Source: Lachnospiraceae bacterium (GTDB taxonomy: Bacteria > Bacillota > Clostridia > Lachnospirales > Lachnospiraceae). From it: a stretch of 44,533 nucleotides of DNA. The stretch lies in assembly GCA_022792885.1 (NCBI GenBank), contig JAAWBX010000020.1:1-44533 (forward strand), given 5' to 3'. Below the pieces are notes generated by a model that saw nothing but the letters and a program-made list of their open reading frames with translations, was not told the origin of the DNA and made no database searches. This document shows, one piece after another, positions 23,965 through 31,892 of this stretch (positions are counted from its first letter, which is position 1; each line of letters starts with the position of its first letter). Position numbers and translations under genes: made by a program.

Positions 23965-24741
23965 ATGGGATTTGTTACTTTTGAGCAGAAAGGTGCGATC
24001 GGCATCGTTACGATTGATCGCCCGAAGGCTTTGAACGCGTTGAACAGCGCGGTTCTGGCGGATCTGGAAGCTGCGTTTGACGGTGTGGATCAGGAGACGG
24101 TGCGCTGTATTCTCTTAACGGGAGCCGGCGAAAAGTCCTTTGTGGCCGGCGCGGACATTGCCGAGATGAGCAATCTGACCCGGGAGGAAGGCGAGGCTTT
24201 TGCCAAGAAGGGCGTGGATATTTTCCGTAAGATCGAGACGTTCCCGATTCCGGTGATCGCGGTAATCAACGGCTATGCGCTGGGCGGCGGCTGTGAGCTG
24301 GCGATGAGCTGTGATATCCGTCTGTGTGCGGATACGGCCGTATTTGGTCAGCCCGAGGTAGGTCTTGGCATTACGCCCGGTTTTTCCGGCACGCAGAGAC
24401 TTCCCCGTATCGTGGGTATGGGCAAGGCGAAAGAGATGATTTATACCGGCAAGAATATTAAGGCGGACGAGGCTTACCGGGTTGGTCTGGTGAACGCCGT
24501 GTATCCGGCGGAAGAGTTGATGGCGCAGGCCGAGAAAATGGCCGCCCGTATCGCGGGCAATGCTCCGATCGCGGTGCGCGCGTCCAAGAAGGCGATCAAC
24601 GACGGACTTCAGGTCGATATGGATCAGGCGATCGTAATCGAGGAGAAGCTCTTCGGATCCTGCTTCGAGACGGAAGACCAGAAAGAAGGCATGGCGGCTT
24701 TTGTTGAGAAGAGAAAAGTAACCGGTTTTAAGAACTGCTAG
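23965..24741 (+). CDS. crt: 3-hydroxybutyryl-CoA dehydratase (crotonase)
   Basis: Crotonase removes water from 3-hydroxybutyryl-CoA to give crotonyl-CoA. The 258-residue enoyl-CoA hydratase-fold protein has the first oxyanion-hole segment VAGADIAEM, the second one in GYALGGGCELAMSCD, and the catalytic Glu segment FGQPEVGLGI. The length is standard. The start at 23965 follows AAGGAGG, which overlaps the thlA stop. About 100 bases separate it from hbd, containing only a short GC hairpin near 24745-24780 (GGCAGGCCG with CGGCCTGCC) that might trim or partly attenuate the transcript. Confidence 0.96.
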   Translation: MGFVTFEQKGAIGIVTIDRPKALNALNSAVLADLEAAFDGVDQETVRCILLTGAGEKSFVAGADIAEMSNLTREEGEAFAKKGVDIFRKIETFPIPVIAVINGYALGGGCELAMSCDIRLCADTAVFGQPEVGLGITPGFSGTQRLPRIVGMGKAKEMIYTGKNIKADEAYRVGLVNAVYPAEELMAQAEKMAARIAGNAPIAVRASKKAINDGLQVDMDQAIVIEEKLFGSCFETEDQKEGMAAFVEKRKVTGFKNC

Positions 24742-24841
24742 GCGAATTTCAGGCAGGCCGTATTTTATGCGGCCTGCCATACGGATATTATCATTAGAAT
24801 CCCCGCGAAAAGCGGGAGGGATCAATCAGGAGGAATAAGGA

Positions 24842-25681
24842 ATGAAAGTCGGCGTAATTGGCGCGGGAACCATGGGTTCCGGTATTGCTCAGGCATTTGC
24901 ACAGACGGAAGGATATGAAGTATGTTTGTGTGACATTAACGAACAGTTTGCGGCGAACGGCAAGAATAAGATTGCCAAGGGCTTTGAGAAGAGAGTGGCC
25001 AAGGGCAAAATGACTCAGGAAGACGCGGATGCCATCCTGGCGAAGATCACGACCGGTGTGAAGGATATCTGCGGCGAGTGCGATCTGGTTGTGGAAGCGG
25101 CTCTGGAAGTGATGGATGTGAAGAAGCAGACGTTCAAAGAACTTCAGGATATCTGCAAAGCGGACTGCATGTTTGCCACGAATACGTCCTCGCTGTCGAT
25201 CACGGAGATCGGCGCCGGCCTGGACCGTCCGGTGATCGGTATGCATTTCTTCAATCCGGCTCCGGTTATGAAGCTGGTCGAAGTAATTGCGGGCCTGAAT
25301 ACGCCGGATGAGATGGTGGAAAAAGTTGTGAAGATCTCGGAGGAGATCGGCAAGGTTCCGGTACAGGTGCAGGAGAACGCAGGGTTTGTGGTAAACCGTA
25401 TTCTGGTTCCGATGATTAACGAGGCGGTCGGCCTTTATGCGGAGAATATTGCTTCCGCCGCGGATATCGATACGGCTATGAAACTGGGTGCGAATCACCC
25501 GATGGGCCCGTTGGAACTGGGTGATATGATCGGTTTGGATATCGTTCTGGCCGTTATGGAAGTAATTTATTCCGAAACCGGCGATTCGAAATATCGTCCT
25601 CATCCGCTGTTGAGAAAGATGGTTCGCGGCGGCCAGTTGGGAAGGAAGACCGGCAAGGGATTTTACGACTATAGCAAGTAA
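24842..25681 (+). CDS. hbd: 3-hydroxybutyryl-CoA dehydrogenase
   Basis: Hbd reduces acetoacetyl-CoA to (S)-3-hydroxybutyryl-CoA with NAD(P)H. The 279-residue protein begins with the Rossmann motif [13 protein letters not shown]. The catalytic His135 is in GMHFFNPAP, and the C-terminal domain includes [11 protein letters not shown] and the [15 protein letters not shown] segment. The protein stands alone, not fused to a hydratase, as usual in clostridia. AGGAGG precedes the ATG. bcd follows after 20 bases. Confidence 0.97.
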   Translation: MKVGVIGAGTMGSGIAQAFAQTEGYEVCLCDINEQFAANGKNKIAKGFEKRVAKGKMTQEDADAILAKITTGVKDICGECDLVVEAALEVMDVKKQTFKELQDICKADCMFATNTSSLSITEIGAGLDRPVIGMHFFNPAPVMKLVEVIAGLNTPDEMVEKVVKISEEIGKVPVQVQENAGFVVNRILVPMINEAVGLYAENIASAADIDTAMKLGANHPMGPLELGDMIGLDIVLAVMEVIYSETGDSKYRPHPLLRKMVRGGQLGRKTGKGFYDYSK

Positions 25682-25701
25682 TCAGATGGAGGATTAGAAA
25701 A

Positions 25702-26853
25702 ATGGATTTCGGATTGGATAAGAAACACGAAATGGCCAGAGCTCTTTTCAGAGAGTTTGCCGAAAAAGAAGTAAAGCCCTATGCACAAGAAGTAGACGAG
25801 ACTGAGGAATTTCCTGCCGCTACCGTTGCGAAGATGGCGAAATACGGTTTCCTTGGGATTCCGGTTCCGAAGGAATACGGCGGTCAGGGCTGCGACGCTC
25901 TTACCTATGCCATGTGCATCGAGGAACTGGCAAAAGTCTGCGCGACGACCTCCGTTGTGGTATCCGGCCATACCTCTCTGTGCATCGACCCGATTATGAC
26001 TTACGGTACGGAAGAGCAGAAGCAGAAATATATTCCGGATCTGGCCAAGGGTAAGAAACTGGGTGCTTTTGCCCTGACGGAGCCGGGCGCCGGCACGGAC
26101 GCGCAGGGACAGCAGACCAAGGCTGTTTTGGACGGCGACGAATGGGTTTTAAACGGTTCCAAGTGTTTTATCACCAACGGGAAAGTCGGCGACGTGTATA
26201 TTGTGATCGCCGTGACCGGAATTATTGAGAAACGCGGCAGAAAGCAGAAAGAGATCTCTGCCTTTATTGTAGAGAAGGGTACGCCCGGCTTCGAATTCGG
26301 AACGAAGGAGAAGAAGATGGGTATCCGCGGTTCCTCCACATACGAACTGATCTTTACGGATTGCCGGATTCCGAAGGAGAATCTTCTGGGACAGAAGGGT
26401 AAAGGTTTCGCGATCGCCATGCATACGCTGGACGGCGGACGAATCGGAATTGCCGCTCAGGCTCTTGGTATCGCGGAAGGCGCTCTGGAGAGAACGATCG
26501 AGTATGTAAAAGAGAGAAAGCAGTTTGGTCGTAACATCGGCGCTTTCCAGAACACGCAGTTCCAGTTGGCGGATATGGCTACAAGAGTGGAAGCGGCCAG
26601 GCTGCTGGTTTATAAAGCCGCTATGGCGAAGCAGACTCAGAAGGTCTACAGTGTAGAAGCGGCTCAGGCGAAGCTGTATGCGGCGGAGACGGCGTCGGCC
26701 GTAACGGCGAAGGCGGTTCAGCTTCACGGTGGTTATGGATATATCCGCGAGTACGATGTGGAACGCATGATGCGCGATGCGAAGATTACAGAGATCTACG
26801 AAGGAACTTCCGAAGTTCAGCGTATGGTTATTTCTGGCAGCTTATTGAAATAG
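25702..26853 (+). CDS. bcd: Butyryl-CoA dehydrogenase
   Basis: Bcd reduces crotonyl-CoA to butyryl-CoA. With EtfAB it can couple this to ferredoxin reduction (flavin-based electron bifurcation). The 383-residue acyl-CoA dehydrogenase fold has the FALTEPGAGTDA FAD/substrate segment, the GRIGIAAQALGIA region, and the catalytic base Glu367 in YEGTSEVQR, the same number as in the characterised Megasphaera enzyme. TGGAGG precedes the start. It is followed directly by etfB and etfA, supporting the bifurcating role rather than fatty-acid oxidation. Confidence 0.97.
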   Translation: MDFGLDKKHEMARALFREFAEKEVKPYAQEVDETEEFPAATVAKMAKYGFLGIPVPKEYGGQGCDALTYAMCIEELAKVCATTSVVVSGHTSLCIDPIMTYGTEEQKQKYIPDLAKGKKLGAFALTEPGAGTDAQGQQTKAVLDGDEWVLNGSKCFITNGKVGDVYIVIAVTGIIEKRGRKQKEISAFIVEKGTPGFEFGTKEKKMGIRGSSTYELIFTDCRIPKENLLGQKGKGFAIAMHTLDGGRIGIAAQALGIAEGALERTIEYVKERKQFGRNIGAFQNTQFQLADMATRVEAARLLVYKAAMAKQTQKVYSVEAAQAKLYAAETASAVTAKAVQLHGGYGYIREYDVERMMRDAKITEIYEGTSEVQRMVISGSLLK

Positions 26854-26866
26854 GAGGAACGAGACC

Positions 26867-27649
26867 GTGAAAATAGTTGTTTGTGTAAAGCAGGTACCGG
26901 ATACCAAAGGCGGCGTACAGTTTAATCCCGACGGGACATTGAATCGCGCCGCTATGCTGGCGATCATGAATCCGGATGACAAAGCGGGCCTGGAAGCGGC
27001 TCTGCAGCTGAAAGATGAATATGGAGCGGAAGTAACGGTTGTTACGATGGGACTTCCCAAAGCGGCGGATGTGCTGCGCGAGGCTTTGGCTATGGGCGCG
27101 GACAAGGGCATTCTGGTGACGGATCGCGTGTTGGGCGGTGCGGACACCTGGGCGACCTCCTCCACGATCGCAGCGGCGGTCCGTAATCTGGAGTATGATC
27201 TGATTATCACGGGACGTCAGGCGATCGACGGCGATACCGCGCAGGTAGGTCCGCAGATCTCGGAACATCTGGATATTCCGGTGATTTCCTACGCGCAGGA
27301 TATTAAGATCGAAGGCGACTGCGTGATCGTACAGCGCCAGTATGAAGACAGATATCATGTAGTAAAAGCGAAGATGCCCTGCCTGATCACGGCACTTTCC
27401 GAATTAAATGAGCCCCGTTACATGACACCGGGCGGAGTTTTTGACGCCTGCGACGCCGAGATCACGACCTGGGGAAGAGCCGACTTAAAGGATCTGGACG
27501 ATGCCAATATCGGCCTGGCAGGTTCTCCCACAAAGATCGCGAAAGCTTCTGATAAGGTGAAGAAGGGAGCGGGCGAGACTGTGACCCTGGATCCGGATGA
27601 AGCGGTTACTTATATCATGAACAAATTGGACGAGAAACATATCATTTAA
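26867..27649 (+). CDS. etfB: Electron transfer flavoprotein beta subunit
   Basis: EtfB forms with EtfA the flavoprotein that takes electrons from NADH and delivers them to Bcd and ferredoxin. The 260-residue protein starts at GTG 26867 after AGGAGG. It has the family opening KIVVCVKQVPDT, the NPDD segment, GRQAIDGDTAQVGPQI (AMP/FAD site, bifurcating-type signature region) and a DLKDLDDANIG C-terminal arm. Position between bcd and etfA is conserved in butyrate producers. Confidence 0.97.
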   Translation: MKIVVCVKQVPDTKGGVQFNPDGTLNRAAMLAIMNPDDKAGLEAALQLKDEYGAEVTVVTMGLPKAADVLREALAMGADKGILVTDRVLGGADTWATSSTIAAAVRNLEYDLIITGRQAIDGDTAQVGPQISEHLDIPVISYAQDIKIEGDCVIVQRQYEDRYHVVKAKMPCLITALSELNEPRYMTPGGVFDACDAEITTWGRADLKDLDDANIGLAGSPTKIAKASDKVKKGAGETVTLDPDEAVTYIMNKLDEKHII

Positions 27650-27673
27650 TGAAAAGGAAAAGTGGTGAATAAG

Positions 27674-28720
27674 ATGAATTTAGCAGAATATAAGGGAGTA
27701 TTCGTCTTTGCACAGCAGGTAGACAATGTTTTAAGCGGCATTGCTTTTGAATTACTGGGAAAGGCAAAGGATCTTGCAAAGGACCTGGGGACGGAAGTAT
27801 CGGCGGTCCTGATCGGATATCAGGTAAAGGATCTGGCGGATGAGCTGGCGGCTTACGGCGCGGACCGTGTGATCGTAGTGGATGATCCGGAGCTGAAGGA
27901 TTACCGGACCGAACCTTATGCGCATGCGTTGACTTCCGTTATCAACGAGTACAAACCGGAGATTATGCTGGTGGGCGCGACGGCGATCGGCCGTGACCTG
28001 GGCCCGAGAGTTTCCGCGAGAGTGGCGACCGGCCTGACCGCGGACTGCACGCAGCTTGAGATCGGTGATTTCCCTCTGAATGCGACGGAAGGCCAGGAGC
28101 AGAAACATAATCAGCTTCTTATGACCCGTCCGGCGTTCGGCGGCAATACGATTGCGACGATCGCCTGCCCGAACAACCGTCCTCAGATGGCGACGGTCCG
28201 CCCCGGCGTAATGCAGAAGATCGCGAAGATCGAGGGCGCGAAGGCGAACATCGTAGAGTACAATCCCGGATTTACTCCGGATAACAAGTATGTGGAAATC
28301 CTGGATATCGTGAAAGCCGTTTCCAATACGGTGGACATTATGGACGCCAAGATTCTGGTATCCGGCGGCCGCGGCGTTGGCGGTCCGGAAGATTTTAAAT
28401 ATCTGGAAGATCTGGCGGCGGCCATCGGCGGTGAAGTGAGCTGTTCCCGTGCCGTGGTAGATTCCGGCTGGAAGCCGAAGGATTTACAGGTAGGTCAGAC
28501 CGGTAAGACCGTTCGTCCGAATGTGTATTTCGCGATCGGTATCTCCGGTGCGATTCAGCACGTAGCCGGCATGGAAGAATCCGACATCATCGTTGCCATC
28601 AACAAGGATGAGACGGCTCCGATCTTCGACGTGGCGGATTACGGCGTGGTAGGCGACTGGAAGAAGATCGTTCCGGCCCTGACCGAGCAGATCAAAGCGG
28701 CGAAAGCGGCGAAGAAATAA
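27674..28720 (+). CDS. etfA: Electron transfer flavoprotein alpha subunit
   Basis: EtfA carries the second FAD of the Bcd-Etf complex. The 348-residue protein has an N-terminal Etf domain (VFVFAQQVDNVLSGIAFEL) and the C-terminal FAD domain. The FAD domain shows VSGGRGVGGPEDF, GWKPKDLQVGQTGKTVRP, GISGAIQHVAGM and NKDETAPIFDVADYGVVGD. The start is uncertain by four codons: GTGs at 27662 and 27665 are better spaced from AAAAGGA, while ATG 27674 matches the usual family start. It ends the operon, and a strong hairpin terminator follows. Confidence 0.96.
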   Translation: MNLAEYKGVFVFAQQVDNVLSGIAFELLGKAKDLAKDLGTEVSAVLIGYQVKDLADELAAYGADRVIVVDDPELKDYRTEPYAHALTSVINEYKPEIMLVGATAIGRDLGPRVSARVATGLTADCTQLEIGDFPLNATEGQEQKHNQLLMTRPAFGGNTIATIACPNNRPQMATVRPGVMQKIAKIEGAKANIVEYNPGFTPDNKYVEILDIVKAVSNTVDIMDAKILVSGGRGVGGPEDFKYLEDLAAAIGGEVSCSRAVVDSGWKPKDLQVGQTGKTVRPNVYFAIGISGAIQHVAGMEESDIIVAINKDETAPIFDVADYGVVGDWKKIVPALTEQIKAAKAAKK

Positions 28721-28730
28721 GATATAAAAC

Positions 28731-28790
28731 GGGGTGCTGTCCGGCGGCTGGTTTTTCCAGCGGCGGGGCGGCATCCTGTTTTTGTATTTT
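28731..28790 (+). terminator. Terminator of the butyrate operon
   Basis: A long imperfect stem (28731-28753 with 28757-28778, several G-U pairs, loop of Ts) is followed by TTTTTGTATTTT. It ends transcription 11 bases after etfA. Confidence 0.8.
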
Positions 28791-28870
28791 CCGTACAGAA
28801 ATCCTTTTGACACGGGAGAGATTTTAATAGGAATATGTTTGGACGGCAGGATATTGACCGGAGATTCATG

Positions 28871-28911
28871 AAAAGAGGAGGGATTGGCAGAAAAGCCAAA
28901 GCCTCTTTTTT
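28871..28911 (+). terminator. Second hairpin-T-run in the etfA-glnA gap
   Basis: AAAAGAGG and TTGGC pair with GCCAA and CCTCTTTTTT around a small loop, with bulges, giving a terminator-like structure upstream of the glnA promoter. A TTGACA at 28807-28812 with no good -10 stands before it, so a short RNA of about 70 bases is possible but unproven. Confidence 0.5.
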
Positions 28912-28931
28912 CAAATATTCGCAAAAAAAAA

Positions 28932-28960
28932 TGTGCAACTTCCCCGGCCTGTGTTATACT
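28932..28960 (+). promoter_or_regulatory. Candidate promoter of glnA
   Basis: TATACT (28955-28960) is a good -10, 49 bases before the ATG. The -35 17 bases upstream (TGTGCA) is poor, which would fit an activated promoter. Confidence 0.45.
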
Positions 28961-29009
28961 GAAATCATCCGGAAAGGATTTAATAAATGAAAGGTAAGGA
29001 CAAGAGATT

Positions 29010-30440
29010 ATGGACAAAAGCGCAGAGATCAGAAAATTATGTGAAGAAAAACAGATCCGCATGATCGATTTTAAGATGACGGATATCGACGGACGCTGGC
29101 GGCATATTACCATACCGGTGGAGCGATTTGACGAGAATGTGTTCGTATATGGCATCGGGTTTGACGGTTCCAATTACGGGTATGCGCCGATCGAGAAGAG
29201 CGACATGGTATTTTTGCCCGATCCGGACACGGCCTATGTGGATCCTTTCGCGGAGGTGCCTACGCTGACCATGTGCGGGAATGTCTGTGTGATCGAGAAG
29301 GACGCGAACCGGCCGTTTGATCAGTATCCGAAGAACGTAAGCCTGCGGGCGGTAGAATATATGAAGGAGAGCGGAATTGCGGATTCCATGATTATCGGAC
29401 CGGAGTTTGAGTTTTATCTGTTCGATACGGTGCGCTATGAAGTGTCGCCGAGACAGTGCGCGTACCGGGTGGACACCAGACAGGCGGACTGGAACCGGAG
29501 TCTGGAGAATCCCGGCAACAACGGGTATGAAGTGCCCCGGCAGGGAGGTTATCATGTGGCGGCGCCGCAGGACGTCGGGTATGATCTGCGGAGCCGGATG
29601 TGTATGGAGATGGAAGACTGGGGCATCAAAGTAAAATATCACCATCACGAAGTAGGCGGTCCCGGCCAGATGGAGATCGAGGTGGAGCTGGGTGATATGC
29701 CCGAGATGGCGGATAATACGATGATTATCAAGTATATCATTAAGAATATGGCTGCCAGGGAAGGTAAGACGGCGACGTTTCTGCCCAAGCCCATCTATCA
29801 GGAGGCGGGCAGCGGCATGCATGTACACATGCTTTTGAAAAAGGACGGAAAGCCGTTGTTCTATGACGAGAACGGTTATTCGGGTCTGAGTAAGACGGCG
29901 CATTATTTTATCGGCGGTCTTTTAAGTCATGTCGCTTCGCTGTGCGCGTTTACCAATCCTTCGACCAATTCCTTTAAACGGCTGGTGCCGGGTTATGAAG
30001 CGCCGGTTACGATCGGTTACGCGACTTCGAACCGCAGCGCGGTGATTCGGATTCCCGCCTACGCGAAATCACCGGAAGCCAAGCGTTTTGAGCTGCGCAA
30101 TCCGGATGCCACGGCCAATCCCTATTATGCTTACGCGGCGATTTTGATGGCGGGTCTGGACGGCATTGAGAAGCAGATCGACCCTGCCGCCATGGGCTGG
30201 GGACCTTATGATTTTAATTTGTATAACCTTTCCGCCGAAGAGCAGAAAAAGATCAAAGGATTGCCGAAAACGCTGGAGGAAGCGCTGGATTCGCTGGAGG
30301 CGGATCATGATTATCTGACGAAAGGCGGCGTATTCCCGCAGAGGCTGATTGACGTGTGGATTTCCAGAAAGCGGGCCGAAGCGAAACGGGCGGGCGAGAT
30401 CCCTACGCCCGCGGAATTTGCCATGTATTATGATCTGTAA
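29010..30440 (+). CDS. glnA: Glutamine synthetase, type I (GSI-beta-like)
   Basis: GlnA makes glutamine from glutamate, ammonia and ATP. The 476-residue protein has the beta-grasp signature FDGSNYGYAPIEKSDM, the EFEFYLFD metal ligands, HHHEVGGPGQMEIE, the ATP-site motif KPIYQEAGSGMHVH, and the NRSAVIRIP substrate loop. It is longer than typical Firmicute GSI-alpha (~440). The sequence around NLYNLSAEE aligns with the NLYDLPPEE adenylylation loop of enteric GSI-beta, tyrosine included. No adenylyltransferase or GlnR gene is in the window. AAGGA precedes the ATG. It is monocistronic, ending at a strong terminator. Confidence 0.94.
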   Translation: MDKSAEIRKLCEEKQIRMIDFKMTDIDGRWRHITIPVERFDENVFVYGIGFDGSNYGYAPIEKSDMVFLPDPDTAYVDPFAEVPTLTMCGNVCVIEKDANRPFDQYPKNVSLRAVEYMKESGIADSMIIGPEFEFYLFDTVRYEVSPRQCAYRVDTRQADWNRSLENPGNNGYEVPRQGGYHVAAPQDVGYDLRSRMCMEMEDWGIKVKYHHHEVGGPGQMEIEVELGDMPEMADNTMIIKYIIKNMAAREGKTATFLPKPIYQEAGSGMHVHMLLKKDGKPLFYDENGYSGLSKTAHYFIGGLLSHVASLCAFTNPSTNSFKRLVPGYEAPVTIGYATSNRSAVIRIPAYAKSPEAKRFELRNPDATANPYYAYAAILMAGLDGIEKQIDPAAMGWGPYDFNLYNLSAEEQKKIKGLPKTLEEALDSLEADHDYLTKGGVFPQRLIDVWISRKRAEAKRAGEIPTPAEFAMYYDL

Positions 30441-30492
30441 AAATATCGGAGCTTTGCCGCTGCCTGTCGGGCGGCGGTAAAGCCGAAGATTC

Positions 30493-30529
30493 AAAAGGCA
30501 GCCGGGTGTTTTATACCGGCTGCCTTTTT
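30493..30529. terminator. Bidirectional terminator between glnA and the SGNH hydrolase
   Basis: A perfect 13-bp stem (AAAAGGCAGCCGG 30493-30505 with CCGGCTGCCTTTT 30516-30528) has flanking A and T runs, so it works for both convergent genes. A second hairpin (about 30452-30484) lies just before it. Confidence 0.92.
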
Positions 30530-30536
30530 AGCGCCT

Positions 30537-31178
30537 TTAACGTCCCTGAGCTTTGCGGATCTCCCGGATCTTCGCGGCGACGGCTTCCGCCATCTGGGCA
30601 TGGGCTTTCGGGGTGAAATGAATCCCGTCTTCGCCCACTTCCGTCACATAATCGGCGGCGTTCATATAGTGTAATCCCATCTGCTTGGCGATCGCCTCGA
30701 AATAGGGAGGCAGTTTGCGGGAAACCTCGATGGAGCCGGCATCCACCTGCCCGTCCGGGATGTTGCAGCGGTCTTCCAGAGGAATCGGGGAAATGAGAAG
30801 AATATCCGCGTTCATACCTTCCCAGTGCTGGATAGACTGGATGGTCTGAAGAAGAGCGGTCATGGCTTTTGAGATTTCGAAAGCGTTCAGATGATAGCGG
30901 GATTTCGTATCGTTGGTTCCCAGCATGACGATGATAAGATCCAGCGGTTTATGAGAGATCAGGCAGGGGTAGATGTAGTCCTTGCCGCTGCGTTGAGGGG
31001 AAATGACGTCGGAATGACCGCAGGTGCGGCCGTTCATGCCTTCTTCGATGAGATAAAAATCTTCCCCCAGGTTTTTGGCGGCAATCCCGGTCCAGCGTAC
31101 GTCTCTCGGGTAACGGGTTCCCAGATTCGGCATGAAGCCCCAGGTATTGGAGTCGCCGTAGCAAAGAACGTGATACAT
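30537..31178 (-). CDS. SGNH/GDSL-family hydrolase (cytosolic)
   Basis: The 213-residue protein has the four SGNH blocks. The nucleophile Ser is in CYGDSNTWGF, the Gly block is near EGMNGRT, the Asn is in MLGTNDTK, and the Asp-His pair is in EDGIHFTPKAH. It has no signal peptide. Such enzymes are esterases, acyltransferases or carbohydrate deacetylases. The form with WGF after the nucleophile resembles arylesterase-like GDSL proteins. The substrate is unknown. AGGAGGG precedes the ATG. It is a single gene, convergent with glnA. Confidence 0.9.
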   Translation of the reverse strand: MYHVLCYGDSNTWGFMPNLGTRYPRDVRWTGIAAKNLGEDFYLIEEGMNGRTCGHSDVISPQRSGKDYIYPCLISHKPLDLIIVMLGTNDTKSRYHLNAFEISKAMTALLQTIQSIQHWEGMNADILLISPIPLEDRCNIPDGQVDAGSIEVSRKLPPYFEAIAKQMGLHYMNAADYVTEVGEDGIHFTPKAHAQMAEAVAAKIREIRKAQGR

Positions 31179-31293
31179 GATGTGTCCCTCCTGAAAATTT
31201 CATTTTTTATGATTATAACGCAGGCGGGAGGAATAAGTAAAGCAGGGGAGGGAGATTTTGTGATTTTTTTATGGGGCCGTTCGGGCAATATGC

Positions 31294-31330
31294 GTGTGCT
31301 CTTGCCAAGCGGCGGCAATCGTTCTATAAT
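31294..31330 (+). promoter_or_regulatory. Promoter embedded in a copy of the 22394-22420 repeat arm
   Basis: TTGCCA (31302-31307), a 17-base spacer and a perfect TATAAT (31325-31330) form a strong promoter for the gene at 31387. The segment 31294-31321 matches 22396-22422 with four transitions and one indel. The -35 box lies in the shared CTTGYCAAG palindrome. Confidence 0.75.
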
Positions 31331-31386
31331 GGTAAAAACATATCCCGGAAGAGAGTTTCGGAAGGGGAAAGAGGAAGGTGAATCAG

Positions 31387-31881
31387 ATGTATTGTAGAAA
31401 ATGCGGAAAACAGATTCCGGACGACGCGGCTCACTGTCCGGAGTGCGGGACTCCTACGGGAGGCGGTTACGATCCTTATCATTACGGCAAAGAGAAGGTC
31501 GACGGGGAGAGAACGGACGCAAGGGAGCAGGAGGTCTATGAGGACGGTTACAGGTATACTTACAGCGCTCCGAACGAATATTCGGATCCGATGAGGAAGC
31601 CGGGCGACAACCGGGGGATGGCGATCGCTTCCCTGGTTCTCGGAATTGTGTCGATAGCCCTGTGCTGCATGCCTTTTTTGACTCTTCCGTGCGCGGTGGC
31701 CGGGATCATTACGGGCGCCCTGGGCGCGAGATCCAGCGGTCAGGGCATGGCGGCGGCTGGCATTATTTTATCAATCATAGGTTTGGTTTTGGGAATCGGA
31801 TACCTGATTTTGTCCATGGTGGTGTTTCGATCGGTAGATTTATACGAGATTCTTCATGAATGGGATATGGAGATGTATTAA
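31387..31881 (+). CDS. Zinc-ribbon membrane protein with DUF4190-like hydrophobic domain
   Basis: The 164-residue protein begins with a zinc ribbon (CRKCGKQ, then HCPECG; four Cys within residues 3-23). A polar Tyr/Asp/Glu-rich segment (about 25-72) follows, then two hydrophobic stretches (about 78-115 and 120-145) with the Gly/Ala-rich MAIASLVLGI and GMAAAGIILSIIGLVLG repeats typical of DUF4190-like proteins. The function is unknown; a membrane-bound sensor or scaffold is possible. The ATG at 31387 follows GGAAGGTG; a GTG nine bases earlier is the alternative. The flavoprotein gene starts 11 bases after its stop, so the two share an operon. Confidence 0.82.
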   Translation: MYCRKCGKQIPDDAAHCPECGTPTGGGYDPYHYGKEKVDGERTDAREQEVYEDGYRYTYSAPNEYSDPMRKPGDNRGMAIASLVLGIVSIALCCMPFLTLPCAVAGIITGALGARSSGQGMAAAGIILSIIGLVLGIGYLILSMVVFRSVDLYEILHEWDMEMY

Positions 31882-31892
31882 GGGAGAAAATT

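Noticed and set aside
28869..28990. 40-codon ORF upstream of glnA
   Set aside because: Weak ribosome site, overlaps a terminator-like hairpin and the glnA promoter, and its product matches nothing.
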